Positions 1 to 8,171 of a stretch of DNA of 35,743 nt are shown piece by piece. How positions within the stretch are numbered: the stretch's first letter is position 1; every line of letters starts with the position of its first letter. Below the pieces are notes generated by a model. It made no database searches. It had not been told where the DNA came from and saw nothing but the letters and a program-made list of their open reading frames with translations. The DNA is from an uncultured Oscillospiraceae bacterium (GTDB lineage Bacteria; Bacillota; Clostridia; Oscillospirales; Acutalibacteraceae), in assembly GCA_900549675.1 (NCBI GenBank), contig URPG01000001.1, forward strand, positions 1 to 35,743, in the 5' to 3' direction. A program made the position numbers and the translations under genes.

Positions 1-547
1 TGCCGATGCGGGTTTCAGGCTTGGTGGGGCCGCCGCAGACCAGACGGTGTTCGCCCAGCTGCCATAGGTCACCGGCCTTGGAGAAGGTCGGCTGCTTCAG
101 CTCGGCATCCACATCGAAATCGTCATCGTGGACACCTTTCTTGGTATCCTCACGGAACAGCGCCTCCAGCTCCACAGGTTCAAAGCCGGTCAGGGACACA
201 TCGAAATCAGTGCCCTGCAGGTCAGCGATCAGAAGCGCCAGTTTGTCGTTGTCCCATTCGCCGCTGATTTTATTGAGGGCCACATTCAATGCTTTTTCCT
301 TTTCCTCGGAAAGCTCCACAACAACGCAGTCCACCTCGGTCATGCCCATGTCGATGAGAACCTTCAAACGCTGGTGACCACCGACAACACGGCCAGTGGT
401 TTTGTTCCAGATGACCGGTTCCACATAGCCGAACTGCTCAATGGAGCGTTTCAGCTTTTCATATTCCTTGTCGCCGGGTTTCAAATCCTTACGAGGGTTA
501 TAGTCAGCAGGCAGAAGGTCTGCCGTATTCTTTTTCTCAATCAGCAT
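1..547 (-). CDS. ParB-domain DNA methylase (partial, runs off the left edge)
   Basis: Translating the minus strand from the ATG at 547 gives MLIEKKNTADLLPADYNPRK, then a ParB/Srx-like nuclease fold segment with GRVVGGHQRLKVLIDMG and a stretch ending LWQLGEHRLVCGG, the usual entry into a DNA N6/N4 methyltransferase domain in phage ParB-methylase fusions. Only about 182 residues are visible; catalytic DPPY and FxGxG motifs would lie outside the window. The start overlaps the metK stop by 11 bases, so the two are translationally coupled. Known family role: modification of phage DNA, probably against host restriction. The methylase part is inferred from family architecture because the catalytic half is not visible. 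Confidence 0.75.
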   Translation of the reverse strand, partial: MLIEKKNTADLLPADYNPRKDLKPGDKEYEKLKRSIEQFGYVEPVIWNKTTGRVVGGHQRLKVLIDMGMTEVDCVVVELSEEKEKALNVALNKISGEWDNDKLALLIADLQGTDFDVSLTGFEPVELEALFREDTKKGVHDDDFDVDAELKQPTFSKAGDLWQLGEHRLVCGGPTKPETRIG

Positions 548-1706
548 ACTTTTCCACCGCCTTTTTCAGTTCTTTGGTTTTATCCAAGTTCTCCCAAGAG
601 CCTTTATAACCATTGAAGTGGCCGTAGGCAGTGGTCTCGGAGAAGTAAGGACTGCGCAGGTGCAACAGAGAAATGATTGCAGCGGGACGCAGGTCAAAGA
701 CCTCCATCACAGCCTTGCGGATAATTTCTACATCAACCTTTTCGGTGCCAAAGGTGTCAATCTCAACGGCAGTAGGTTCCGCCTTGCCGATGGCGTAGGA
801 GATAGAAACCTGACAGCGGTCTGCCAGCCATGCGCCTACGATATTACGAGCGACAGCTCTGGCCATGTATGCGCCGCTGCGGTCAACCTTGGTAGCATCT
901 TTGCCGGAGAAGGCACCGCCACCGTGTGCAGCAAGACCACCATAGGTGTCAACCATGAGTTTTCTGCCGGTGAGACCGGTATCCGCAGCAGGACCACCAG
1001 CTACGAAACGACCGGAAGGATTGATGAGGATTTCTACATCCTTCGGGAAGTGGTAACGGTTGAGCAGAGGATAGATGATTTCGGTGATGATTTCACGGCG
1101 AAGTTCCTCCAGACTCTTGGTGTCCTTATGCTGAACGGAAACGATGATGTTTTTCGCACGGATAGGCTTGCCATCCTGATATTCTACAGTGACCTGCGCT
1201 TTTCCGTCAGGACCGATATCACGGATGGTTCCGTCGTGCATGGCATCATCGAGACGCTTGCACAGGTCGTTGGCAAAGAGAACGGGAGTAGGCATCTTGG
1301 CCCATGTCTCGTTGGTGGCATAACCATAAACAGTGCCCTGATCACCGGCACCGATGGAAGCGAAGATATCATCGGTATCGACATCACGGGTTTCCAGCGC
1401 TTTGTTTACGCCACCGGCGATGTCGGCGCTCTGGCGATGCACATATACAAAAACAATGAACTTCAAAGGATTGTATCCGACCTTGGCAAGGGTCTGACGG
1501 ACCACCAAGCGGATGTCGATTTTCTTGGAGCAGGTGATCTCGCCGCACACAAAGATTTTTCCCTTTGTCGCCATGACCTCACAGGCCACACGAGAGTAGC
1601 GGTCCTTCTTCAGGCACTCGTCCAGAATGGCGTCGGCGATGAGGTCGCATAATTTATCCGGGTGTCCAGCGCAGACACTCTCGGCAGTTTTATAAGAAAT
1701 GTTCAT
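537..1706 (-). CDS. metK: S-adenosylmethionine synthetase (phage-carried MetK)
   Basis: The 389-residue protein makes S-adenosylmethionine from methionine and ATP. Visible family signatures are the N-terminal GHPDK (about residues 14-18), the GAGDQG hexapeptide (119-124), GGPAADTGLTGRK and the glycine-rich HGGGAFSGKD loop followed by KVDRSGAY. Length matches ordinary bacterial MetK. It lies between the small terminase gene and a ParB-type DNA methylase and overlaps the latter, so the likely job is local supply of the methyl donor for phage DNA methylation rather than housekeeping. The second conserved segment reads MATKGKIFVCGEI where housekeeping enzymes usually have a TG(M/L)-type sequence, consistent with a divergent phage lineage. 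Confidence 0.93.
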   Translation of the reverse strand: MNISYKTAESVCAGHPDKLCDLIADAILDECLKKDRYSRVACEVMATKGKIFVCGEITCSKKIDIRLVVRQTLAKVGYNPLKFIVFVYVHRQSADIAGGVNKALETRDVDTDDIFASIGAGDQGTVYGYATNETWAKMPTPVLFANDLCKRLDDAMHDGTIRDIGPDGKAQVTVEYQDGKPIRAKNIIVSVQHKDTKSLEELRREIITEIIYPLLNRYHFPKDVEILINPSGRFVAGGPAADTGLTGRKLMVDTYGGLAAHGGGAFSGKDATKVDRSGAYMARAVARNIVGAWLADRCQVSISYAIGKAEPTAVEIDTFGTEKVDVEIIRKAVMEVFDLRPAAIISLLHLRSPYFSETTAYGHFNGYKGSWENLDKTKELKKAVEKYAD

Positions 1707-1707
1707 A

Positions 1708-2251
1708 TCAAAGTCCTTTCCTTGCCATCAGAAGGCGTTCCATCACATCATCCTGTGGAGTAGCGCCGCCGTATTCTGTGGCACAATTTTCTTTTACGAT
1801 TTGGTAGATTTCCATCCAGAGCCTGTTGGTCTGGCTCATGAAGTTCTGACTCATGGCCACATAAGGCGACTGGATTGCATTGCCCGTAGTCGGATGCTTT
1901 GCCAGAAAACCAAACTCGGTGATGGCTTCCTCACATTGAATCCAACGGGCCACGCTCATGGAGTAACGCTCCAGAAGCTGCGGAGATACAAGTGCTGCGC
2001 AGCCACGCTCGTGGAGCCAGTCCCATGTCTTTTTGTAAATATCAGCTGCGACCAGCTTTTTGCCATCCTTCTGCTTAGCGGACAGGAGCTTGGATGGCTT
2101 GGGCATCGCTTGACCTTCCAAATCGACCGATTGGTTATCGAAGTCAATGACAGTCAATGTGCGTTTGCCCGGATTTCCCTCAGCGATTTTGTCAGCTAAG
2201 GGTTTCTTTTTAGCTCCGAGCGCCGCCACGGTTGGTACCGTCCTTAGCCAA
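1708..2251 (-). pseudogene. Phage terminase small subunit, P27-like, frameshifted near its N-terminus
   Basis: This is the DNA-recognition subunit of the packaging motor. The long frame contains KKKPLADKIAEGNPGKR and a C-terminal helical part, as in P27-type small terminases. The natural start appears to be TTG at 2251 behind a good GGAGG site; it reads (M)AKDGTNRGGARS and then hits TAA, while the rest of the family sequence continues in another frame from about 2213. MAKDGTNRGGAR is the expected family N-terminus, so a small indel seems to separate start and body. The alternative in-frame start (GTG inside ACCGTGGCG) lacks a properly spaced ribosome site. It sits between HNH nuclease and metK; the large terminase would be beyond the left edge. 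Confidence 0.65.
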
Positions 2252-2362
2252 TTACAACACCTCCTTTTGCAGTGCCTATATACCCCGTTTGAAATTGCGA
2301 ATTTGTGCGTAAGACCCCACGCCCGTTGTACGGCATAAAGGTCACAGAGATTTCGACCGCCC

Positions 2363-2728
2363 CTACCGGTCATGGTTGTGCCAACGATCACCTCGCTCGG
2401 CATGGATTCTGGCATGGCACGGCTTGCAAAGAGCAATCAGATTTTCTCTTGCGTGTGTGCCGCCTTCCGAAAGCGGAGTGCGATGGTGGACTTCCTCGGT
2501 AGGAACAAGCAGACCTTTCTCTTGGCACAGCTCACACAAAGGATGCAGCTGCACATAGCTGTCACGGATACGCTTCCATGCACGGCCATAACGACGGCGT
2601 ACAGCAGGGTCTCTGTCGTACTTCTCGTAGCGCTTGTTCTCCAGCTTTTCATGTTCCTCACAGAACCTGCCATCCGTTAGCTTTGGACAGCCGGGAAAAG
2701 AACATGGTCGCTTCGGTTTCTTTGGCAT
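2363..2728 (-). CDS. Phage HNH endonuclease
   Basis: This 121-residue protein begins with a zinc-binding segment (CSFPGCPKLTDGRFCEEH) and ends with an HNH fold: CELCQEKG, then VHHRTPLSEGGTH, then NLIALCKPCHARIHAER. The two CxxC pairs and the HH...N...H arrangement are intact. HNH proteins beside the terminase are common in phages of Firmicutes, where they act with the large terminase during genome cleavage and packaging. The ATG at 2728 follows GAAGGAGGTGAACCG, a strong ribosome site. A hairpin with a U-tract lies directly upstream (2745-2784). Confidence 0.9.
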   Translation of the reverse strand: MPKKPKRPCSFPGCPKLTDGRFCEEHEKLENKRYEKYDRDPAVRRRYGRAWKRIRDSYVQLHPLCELCQEKGLLVPTEEVHHRTPLSEGGTHARENLIALCKPCHARIHAERGDRWHNHDR

Positions 2729-2744
2729 CGGTTCACCTCCTTCA

Positions 2745-2784
2745 GGGCATAGAAAAAGCCCTGCGGGATTGCTCCCACAAGGCT
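2745..2784 (-). terminator. Hairpin with U-tract in front of the HNH gene (attenuator-like)
   Basis: On the minus strand AGCCTTGTGGGA (2784-2773) pairs with TCCCGCAGGGCT (2768-2757), 12 bp with G-U pairs around a GCAA tetraloop. It is followed by TTTTT and CTATGCCC, then the HNH ribosome site. The same hairpin-TTTTT-CTATGCCC layout occurs before the DUF4406 gene. It may terminate transcription unless antiterminated, or simply separate genes. Confidence 0.6.
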
Positions 2785-2849
2785 CGTTCCTGATTTTCGC
2801 TTTTCGCTATTATAATAATATCATAGGAAGCGGGTATCATTCTATGTCT

Positions 2850-3269
2850 TTAGGTATCACGTTTCAGGATACCGTCGCAAATATCCAGCGCCTGATTATG
2901 GAGCTTATACAGATGGTGCATACTGTAGCCCATATCCACGGCGATGATTTCCCAAGACTGGAAGCAAAGATAGCGTTTTTCAAGCAGGGTCTGAAGCTCC
3001 GGACTTGGCACTGCTTTGATGGTGGAAGAAATCTCTTTTTTCAGATCCACCAGCTCATCAATGTCGCGGTTGATTTCAGCCTGCAGATCCACAATCTTTG
3101 CAACAGCATCGGCCATCTTGGAGGTGGCCTTGTTGGGATTGCGAGGCATACCCGTTAGCACCGAACTGGCGCTGGTAGCAAGGTCATTCAGTGCCTCAAT
3201 CTGCTGAATTTTGGAATTGATACGCATATCCAGAAACTTGGCTTGCATTAAATATTCTTTTGCGTTCAT
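2850..3269 (-). CDS. DUF1492-like phage regulator with a sigma region 4-like helix-turn-helix
   Basis: The 139-residue protein starts at the ATG of MNAKEYLMQAKFLD, which has GGAGG seven bases upstream; the upstream extension of the frame lacks a ribosome site. The N-terminal two thirds is a long helical, coiled-coil-like stretch. The C-terminus (RYLCFQSWEIIAVDMGYS, then MHHLYKLHNQAL) resembles the DNA-binding end of DUF1492/ArpU-type proteins, which sit just before the packaging genes in many Firmicutes phages and are thought to act in late transcription. Position between the SNF2 helicase and the HNH/terminase genes fits. Function is family inference. Confidence 0.75.
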   Translation of the reverse strand: MNAKEYLMQAKFLDMRINSKIQQIEALNDLATSASSVLTGMPRNPNKATSKMADAVAKIVDLQAEINRDIDELVDLKKEISSTIKAVPSPELQTLLEKRYLCFQSWEIIAVDMGYSMHHLYKLHNQALDICDGILKRDT

Positions 3270-3313
3270 ACTGTACCTCCGAAAAATTTTATTCCTCGGA
3301 TTGTCGTAGATTG

Positions 3314-4657
3314 TCATAGATTGGCTTTTACTGCATCTATCAATGCGTTCTGGGTCAGCTCCTTGCGGGAAAGGGCCTTTAGTATGCGCTCATCGATAGT
3401 GCCTTTTGTGATGATGTGCTGTATCACCACGGTTCTATCGGTCTGGCCCTGTCGCCACAAGCGGGCGTTGGTTTGTTGGTACAATTCCAAGGACCATGTC
3501 AGGCCGAACCAGATAAGAGTGGAACCGCCGGATTGGAGGTTCAAACCGTGACCTGCAGATGCGGGATGGATGACTGCCACCGGAATTTTGCCGTTGTTCC
3601 AGTCCTCAATGTCCTTACTGGATTTCAGTTCTCGTACCGTAAAGCGCTTTTTGATACGCTGCAGATCGTGCTTGAACCAATAGGCCACCAGCACCGGTTT
3701 CTCATTTGCGGCTTCAATCAAATCCTCCAAGGCATCCAGCTTCCGGTCGTGGAACTCCACAATGTCGCCGGTATCGGTGTAAATAGCACCGTTGGCCAGC
3801 TGCACCAGTTTTCCGGTCAGTGAAGCGGCATTGGCAGCAGTGATTTCCTCATCAGAGAGGTGCAGGACAAATTCTGCTTTTAGCTGTTCGTAGCGTTCAT
3901 GCTCATTCTCGGAAAGTTGTACTTCATATTGGGAAGACACCAGTTCCGGCATCTGCAGATAATCAGTGCTTTTCATGGAAATCGTAATATCTGAAATCTG
4001 CTTGTAGATGGCTTCCTCTGCATAGGGCAGCGGCTTGTAGGAGTAGATGATTTGGCCATTGCGCTTGTCCGGCATGAAGTAGTTGTTGCGATACTGTGTA
4101 ATGAACCTGCCGAGGCGCTGACCCATATCCAGCAGTCGGAACTCAGCCCATAAATCCATCAGGCCGTTGGAGCTTGGTGTTCCGGTCAGGCCGATGATGC
4201 GTTTGACCTTCGGTCGCACCTTGGATAATGCCTTGAAGCGTTTTGACTGATGGTTTTTGAAGGAGGACAGCTCATCGATGACCACCGTGTCGTAGATGAA
4301 CGGCAGGTCGCTGTCCTCAATCAGCCACTGCACATTTTCACGATTGATAATGGTAATGTCAGCTCCAGCCATCAGTGCAGCTTTTCGCTCTGCCGGGGTT
4401 CCTACAGCAACAGCGAAAGTCAGATGCTTTAGGTGGGACCACTTCTTTAGCTCCGCAGGCCAAGTATCACGGGCCACTCGCAGCGGAGCGATCACCAGAA
4501 TGCGATGGGCCAGAAAGCTGTCAAACAGCAGGTCGGCGATGGCAGTCAGGGAGATGACTGTTTTGCCAAGACCCATATCGAGGAGAACTGCGGACACAGG
4601 ATGGGTTTCAATATAATCAATGGCGTAGGTCTGATAGTCGTGTGGTTCGAAGTTCAT
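3314..4657 (-). CDS. Phage SNF2-type DEAD/DEAH helicase
   Basis: A 447-residue superfamily 2 ATPase. Visible motifs are Walker A LLDMGLGKT (about residues 26-34), motif Ia LVIAPLRVARDTWP, motif II VVIDELSSFKN, motif III GLTGTPSSNG and motif VI-like QQTNARLWRQGQTD. This short SNF2-like form is standard in Clostridia/Streptococcus phage replication modules, next to VRR-NUC. The chosen start is the ATG of MNFEPHDYQ, seven bases after GGAGGG; a longer frame starts five codons earlier without a better site. It overlaps the VRR-NUC gene by 41 bases. Likely remodels DNA or displaces proteins during phage replication. Confidence 0.9.
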   Translation of the reverse strand: MNFEPHDYQTYAIDYIETHPVSAVLLDMGLGKTVISLTAIADLLFDSFLAHRILVIAPLRVARDTWPAELKKWSHLKHLTFAVAVGTPAERKAALMAGADITIINRENVQWLIEDSDLPFIYDTVVIDELSSFKNHQSKRFKALSKVRPKVKRIIGLTGTPSSNGLMDLWAEFRLLDMGQRLGRFITQYRNNYFMPDKRNGQIIYSYKPLPYAEEAIYKQISDITISMKSTDYLQMPELVSSQYEVQLSENEHERYEQLKAEFVLHLSDEEITAANAASLTGKLVQLANGAIYTDTGDIVEFHDRKLDALEDLIEAANEKPVLVAYWFKHDLQRIKKRFTVRELKSSKDIEDWNNGKIPVAVIHPASAGHGLNLQSGGSTLIWFGLTWSLELYQQTNARLWRQGQTDRTVVIQHIITKGTIDERILKALSRKELTQNALIDAVKANL

Positions 4658-4911
4658 CCAGCATCCCTCCAATCTGTTCTGGCTTATCTATCACATAGAC
4701 CTTGAATCCCAAGGAGCGCAGCAGCCGGTGTCGTGCTTCCTGCAATGGGCGTGGGCGCTTTCCGGGAGCCTTCAGTTCCACGAAGGCGATAAGGCCATCA
4801 GGTAGTAATACAAGGCGGTCGGGCATTCCTGCGAAACACGAACTTCACGGCGATGCCACCAGCCTTTTTAACCATCATGGTTAATTTCTGTTCTATGGTT
4901 TTTTCTAACAT
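4617..4911 (-). pseudogene. VRR-NUC nuclease gene with a frameshift
   Basis: The C-terminal part (MPDRLVLLPDGLIAFVELK, then APGKRPRPLQEARH) is a clear VRR-NUC endonuclease segment, including the catalytic D..ELK pattern. The N-terminal part lies in another frame: from ATG 4911, after a good GGAGG site, it reads MLEKTIEQKLTMMVKKAGG, then IAVKFV and shifts into nonsense. The family normally continues KFVSPGFAGMPDRL; the DNA is explained by loss of about 8 bases just after the GTG codon of KFV (near 4840). The gene is therefore probably inactive unless the shift is an assembly error. It lies between the primase-helicase and SNF2 helicase, its usual place. Confidence 0.75.
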
Positions 4912-4943
4912 CGCTTACCTCCGTCAGCGTTAATTTTGGAAGA

Positions 4944-5044
4944 GTGGGTAACCTCCCTGAATGTCAATTACATAACTTCTTCTTATTCAGATTTTTTTAG
5001 TCCTTAGAGAATTTTTGTATATGACCTTAATGGAGGTTACCCAC
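4944..5044. repeat. 101-bp segment bounded by inverted repeats
   Basis: GTGGGTAACCTCC at 4944-4956 is matched exactly by its complement GGAGGTTACCCAC at 5032-5044. The similarity continues imperfectly inward for nine more bases (about 19 of 22 positions). The segment sits exactly between the primase-helicase stop codon and the VRR-NUC ribosome site, where related phages usually have almost no spacing. It could be a miniature inverted-repeat insertion or a long-range RNA hairpin; no target duplication is obvious. Confidence 0.55.
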
Positions 5045-5053
5045 ATGGTTTTG

Positions 5054-7327
5054 TCAGTTCAGGAAATCTTCATCAGCGCCATCATCAGCTCTCAGGCGCA
5101 GGCCCTTAAAGTAGCGCTTGTTATGGACCTTGATACGCTCAAAGCCTGCCTTCTCCAGCGCAAAGTAGAAGTCAGCCGTGCTGCGGATATACTCGTTGCA
5201 GTCCATAGAGTAGTTGCGGTATGCCTGATAAAGTGCCGAGGAGCTTTCCTTATAGGAATCATCCACCTCGCACTTGTCAGCAAGGAAATGGCCGAACCAG
5301 TCATTCTGAGTACGATATTCATCGATGGCCTTTTGGACGCAAGCGGGAACCGGAATCTGGTAGTCCAGCTCGATGACCTTTTTAGCACCTTCGATGACCC
5401 ACGCCAGAATGCTTTCACCGGCATTATCAAACAGGTACTCACCGTAATTTTTGATGTCGCTCTTGCCGGTGATTTTCGCATTGAACGGGATGACGATCAG
5501 ACGACGCCAGATACCATCATCGGATGCACTGACACGAGGCAGGTGGTTGGTGTACAGAACCAGCGTGTGGCAAGGCTTGAAGGAGAACGGGTCTTTATAC
5601 TTTTTCTCTGCAAACACATCGTCGGTGGAGCAGAGCTGCTTGACGGTAGAGTCGTTCAGGCGGGAGCCTTCCTGCATTTCCGCTGCAATGAGCAGACGCT
5701 TTCCTTTGACCTCGGCCATTTCCGGCTTGATGTTTCTGCGGCAGCCAACGGTAAGTGTGTCAGCAGAGATATTGCCGCTGTAAAGGCCCAACACACGAGA
5801 GACCGCATTCCAGAAGGTGGACTTACCGTTTCGGCCATCGCCGTAGGCAATAATCAGCGCTTCCACATAAACCTTGCCGATAGCAGCCAGACCGCAAATC
5901 ATCTGCACATAGTCAATCAGGGACTGGTCACCTTGGAAAATCAGGTCCAGACAGTCCAGCCAGATCTGCTGACCTTTCTGGCTCGGAGATACCGAGGTGA
6001 TTTTAGTGATGAAGTCCTCCGGCGAATGTTCCCTTGCTCCGGCCATGCCTTTACGCAGATCGAAGGTCGCCTCCGGTGTACACAGTGCAAACGGGTCAGC
6101 ATCCAAATCTCTCGGAGAAATTTCCAAGATAGGATGGGATTCACGCAGCGTAGAGGTGATGTTTTTGGAATCACGGCGCTTAATGGCAAACGCCTGATAT
6201 GCCTTTGCTGCCAGAAAATCCTGATAGGCTTCCAGCTGCTGGTCGTTCATCAGCTGTTCGGCTTTGGATTTGGAGGTGCTATCCAGAATGGTCTGTGCGC
6301 CGGTGTTCTTCATTTTGGTGAGTGCTTCCACAAGGTCGTTTCCGGCTTCCTTCAACTGGCGACGGGTCAGCTCGTGGGCAACAGCCTGTGCGCCCGGTTC
6401 GGATTCCTGCCAGTAGTGGTCAGAGTAGCGGATAAAATGTGTGGCGGGAGAATAGCGCAGTTCGCTGGAGAAGTATTTTCCCAGCACCTCTGCCTGTCCG
6501 ACATCGGAGTAGTCCTCCGGCTTGTAACAGGAAGGGTCGTTGTAAACCTCCGGTGCCACATATCCGTCCTGCTGGGAGAGCTTCGTATAAAAGCGCTGCG
6601 CAGAATGCCAGATTGTGGACAATTCTGCATTATCCAGAGGCGGTACACATTTGGCGGCTTCCTCTAAGAAGGTCTGATATGCCTTTTCCGTATCGCCGTA
6701 CTTCTTGATGACACGACCAGCAAAGCGGCTCATGGTAGCATTACGGCTTCCTTCCGGGATAACAGAGGTGTCGAAGTTGCCCTGCGGCAGATATTCGTCG
6801 AACAGGTCCTCATTCAGAAATTCCGTCAGGTTCATGCGTCCGGGATACAGAGCGACCTCGGCGGCAGCAGTGCCGAAGAAGAAACGTGCCGCATCCAGCG
6901 CCTGCGTATCAAAATACGGGAAGATGGAATTGACAAGCTTCTTCATATCGCTGTAGAGAGCGGCGTCGGTGCAATATTCAATGGGAAACAGTACATGGAA
7001 CTTAGGTCTTGCGGCCTTGCCGTTTTTCTCACGATTATGAAAACGGCTGTAGTGGATAGCGAAAGTCACTCCGGGAAATGCCTGCATCACATCTTCTGGT
7101 GTCATCCAGTCTGCAGGATTTTCAGAGTGGTCGTTGTCACAGTCCACCGGCAGACAGTCGCTGCCGATGAAATTGTCGCCATTACGGTAGCTGTTGCGGT
7201 ATTCGGCGCAGACATAGTCACGGTTGATTGCGGCCTTCAGGCTGGCCTCATCCAGAATCACATGTTTGTGAGGATAGGAGCAGTTGCCCGGATTGCCGGT
7301 AACATCAGCGGAATAAATGGTGAACAT
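5054..7327 (-). CDS. Phage primase-helicase (AEP/PriCT-like plus P4/D5 superfamily 3 helicase)
   Basis: A 757-residue replication protein often annotated VapE-like. The N-terminal part carries primase-polymerase-like residues (LPVDCDNDH near residue 60, a KFHVLFPIEY segment near 145) and the C-terminal part is a superfamily 3 helicase with Walker A YGDGRNGKST near residue 495 and a downstream GKRLLIAAEM Walker B-like strand. The C-terminal DNWFGHFLADKC region is the D5_N/Pox-D5-like helical end. The start overlaps the stop of the upstream gene as TAATG, indicating coupling. It should open the phage origin and prime synthesis for the family A polymerase encoded upstream. Confidence 0.9.
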   Translation of the reverse strand: MFTIYSADVTGNPGNCSYPHKHVILDEASLKAAINRDYVCAEYRNSYRNGDNFIGSDCLPVDCDNDHSENPADWMTPEDVMQAFPGVTFAIHYSRFHNREKNGKAARPKFHVLFPIEYCTDAALYSDMKKLVNSIFPYFDTQALDAARFFFGTAAAEVALYPGRMNLTEFLNEDLFDEYLPQGNFDTSVIPEGSRNATMSRFAGRVIKKYGDTEKAYQTFLEEAAKCVPPLDNAELSTIWHSAQRFYTKLSQQDGYVAPEVYNDPSCYKPEDYSDVGQAEVLGKYFSSELRYSPATHFIRYSDHYWQESEPGAQAVAHELTRRQLKEAGNDLVEALTKMKNTGAQTILDSTSKSKAEQLMNDQQLEAYQDFLAAKAYQAFAIKRRDSKNITSTLRESHPILEISPRDLDADPFALCTPEATFDLRKGMAGAREHSPEDFITKITSVSPSQKGQQIWLDCLDLIFQGDQSLIDYVQMICGLAAIGKVYVEALIIAYGDGRNGKSTFWNAVSRVLGLYSGNISADTLTVGCRRNIKPEMAEVKGKRLLIAAEMQEGSRLNDSTVKQLCSTDDVFAEKKYKDPFSFKPCHTLVLYTNHLPRVSASDDGIWRRLIVIPFNAKITGKSDIKNYGEYLFDNAGESILAWVIEGAKKVIELDYQIPVPACVQKAIDEYRTQNDWFGHFLADKCEVDDSYKESSSALYQAYRNYSMDCNEYIRSTADFYFALEKAGFERIKVHNKRYFKGLRLRADDGADEDFLN

Positions 7328-7656
7328 TAGTCATACACCTCCTTGGACTCGTCCTCCAGCACTTTGGTGATAAACTTGAGCGCACGGATCGTGGTCTCCA
7401 GTTCGCAGTCGCCGCCGAGGAACACTTCAAATCCATTACAGCCGTGTCGGTCCACAAAGGTACGGACTTCCATGTCGGTGCTGCCGCAGTCACTGATACG
7501 GAAATAGGTGCGCCCACCGTGGCCGCTGTCGCCACCCATATAGCCGGTAGTACCAGCTTCCACTTCGAGAATGTTGGCGCTGATTACTTCACGGGTATAG
7601 GTGGAAATCTCAGTGCCGTCCGGTAGCAATTTTCTTTTTTCGATTACTTCATACAT
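7327..7656 (-). CDS. Small conserved phage protein of unknown function
   Basis: A 109-residue acidic soluble protein (MYEVIEKRKLLPDGTEISTY; then a glycine-rich MGGDSGHGGRTYFRISDCG stretch; ends LEDESKEVYD). No recognised domain or membrane segment. The glycine-rich central strand followed by DMEVRTFVD suggests an alpha/beta fold, but nothing decides function. It is followed without spacing by the primase-helicase (TAATG overlap) and follows the DUF4406 gene, with AGGAGGCTTAACCCT just before its start. Its place in the replication operon suggests an accessory replication role. Confidence 0.75.
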   Translation of the reverse strand: MYEVIEKRKLLPDGTEISTYTREVISANILEVEAGTTGYMGGDSGHGGRTYFRISDCGSTDMEVRTFVDRHGCNGFEVFLGGDCELETTIRALKFITKVLEDESKEVYD

Positions 7657-7660
7657 AGGG

Positions 7661-8080
7661 TTAAGCCTCCTTCAAATTTTCGGTGAAATAGCGTAAGCGG
7701 TAGTTCTTCCACTTGGCTCTTTCGATTTCTGCTTCCATGCCCGCTGAGATGCGACTGCCAAATACCCAGACTTCGGAGCATTTGCTCATCAGGGCATTTC
7801 CGAAGAACAGACCAAGCTGGCGTTCCTTCGGGTCCGCATCATTCAGGAACTGCGGAAATAGCAAGTGAGGTGCGATGGGAATGTATCCCTGTTCCACGGC
7901 AAAGCGGCTGTAGCGTCTGGCCGCATCCACATTGGCTTCGATGTCTCCGGCATAGGGAGAGCAGATGTATACGATAGGTCTGAACGCACGAAGAGAGCGT
8001 TCTTCTCGGTCGATGACTGACAGTGCGCCGTAGGCAGTTGGGTCAAAATATCCCTCGCTGTTGTATTTGCTGATACTCAA
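7661..8080 (-). CDS. DUF4406-like phage protein (nucleoside deoxyribosyltransferase-type fold)
   Basis: The true start is most likely TTG at 8080, nine bases after AGGAGG, giving 139 residues; the longer open frame runs into the polymerase gene and is ignored. The core PIVYICSPYAGDIEANVDAA followed by YIPIAPHLLFPQFL and WVFGSRISAGMEAEI matches the DUF4406/DUF7768 group, related in fold to nucleoside 2-deoxyribosyltransferases. Such genes are standard next to phage family A polymerases and may act in nucleotide metabolism. The catalytic assignment is inference. Confidence 0.8.
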   Translation of the reverse strand: MSISKYNSEGYFDPTAYGALSVIDREERSLRAFRPIVYICSPYAGDIEANVDAARRYSRFAVEQGYIPIAPHLLFPQFLNDADPKERQLGLFFGNALMSKCSEVWVFGSRISAGMEAEIERAKWKNYRLRYFTENLKEA

Positions 8081-8102
8081 AACACGAATCCTCCTTTCCG
8101 GT

Positions 8103-8153
8103 GGGCATAGAAAAAGAGCGTCCACCTCTAATACCCTTTGGAGATGAACGCTC
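8103..8153 (-). terminator. Hairpin with U-tract between polymerase and DUF4406 genes
   Basis: On the minus strand GAGCGTTCATCTC (8153-8141) pairs with GAGGTGGACGCTC (8128-8116), 13 bp including two G-U pairs, with a 12-base loop, followed by TTTTT and CTATGCCC and then the DUF4406 ribosome site. Layout and tail are the same as before the HNH gene. Its 5' half also matches a segment at 12397-12428. Confidence 0.65.
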
Positions 8154-8171
8154 CGTTTTGACGAAGACTTT

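Noticed and set aside
618..1652. 344-residue open frame on the plus strand
   Set aside because: Mirror of metK; composition of metK codons leaves the opposite strand open. No ribosome site or motif.
5015..6667. 550-residue open frame on the plus strand
   Set aside because: It is antisense to the primase-helicase, whose motifs and ribosome site are clear; the antisense translation has no family features.
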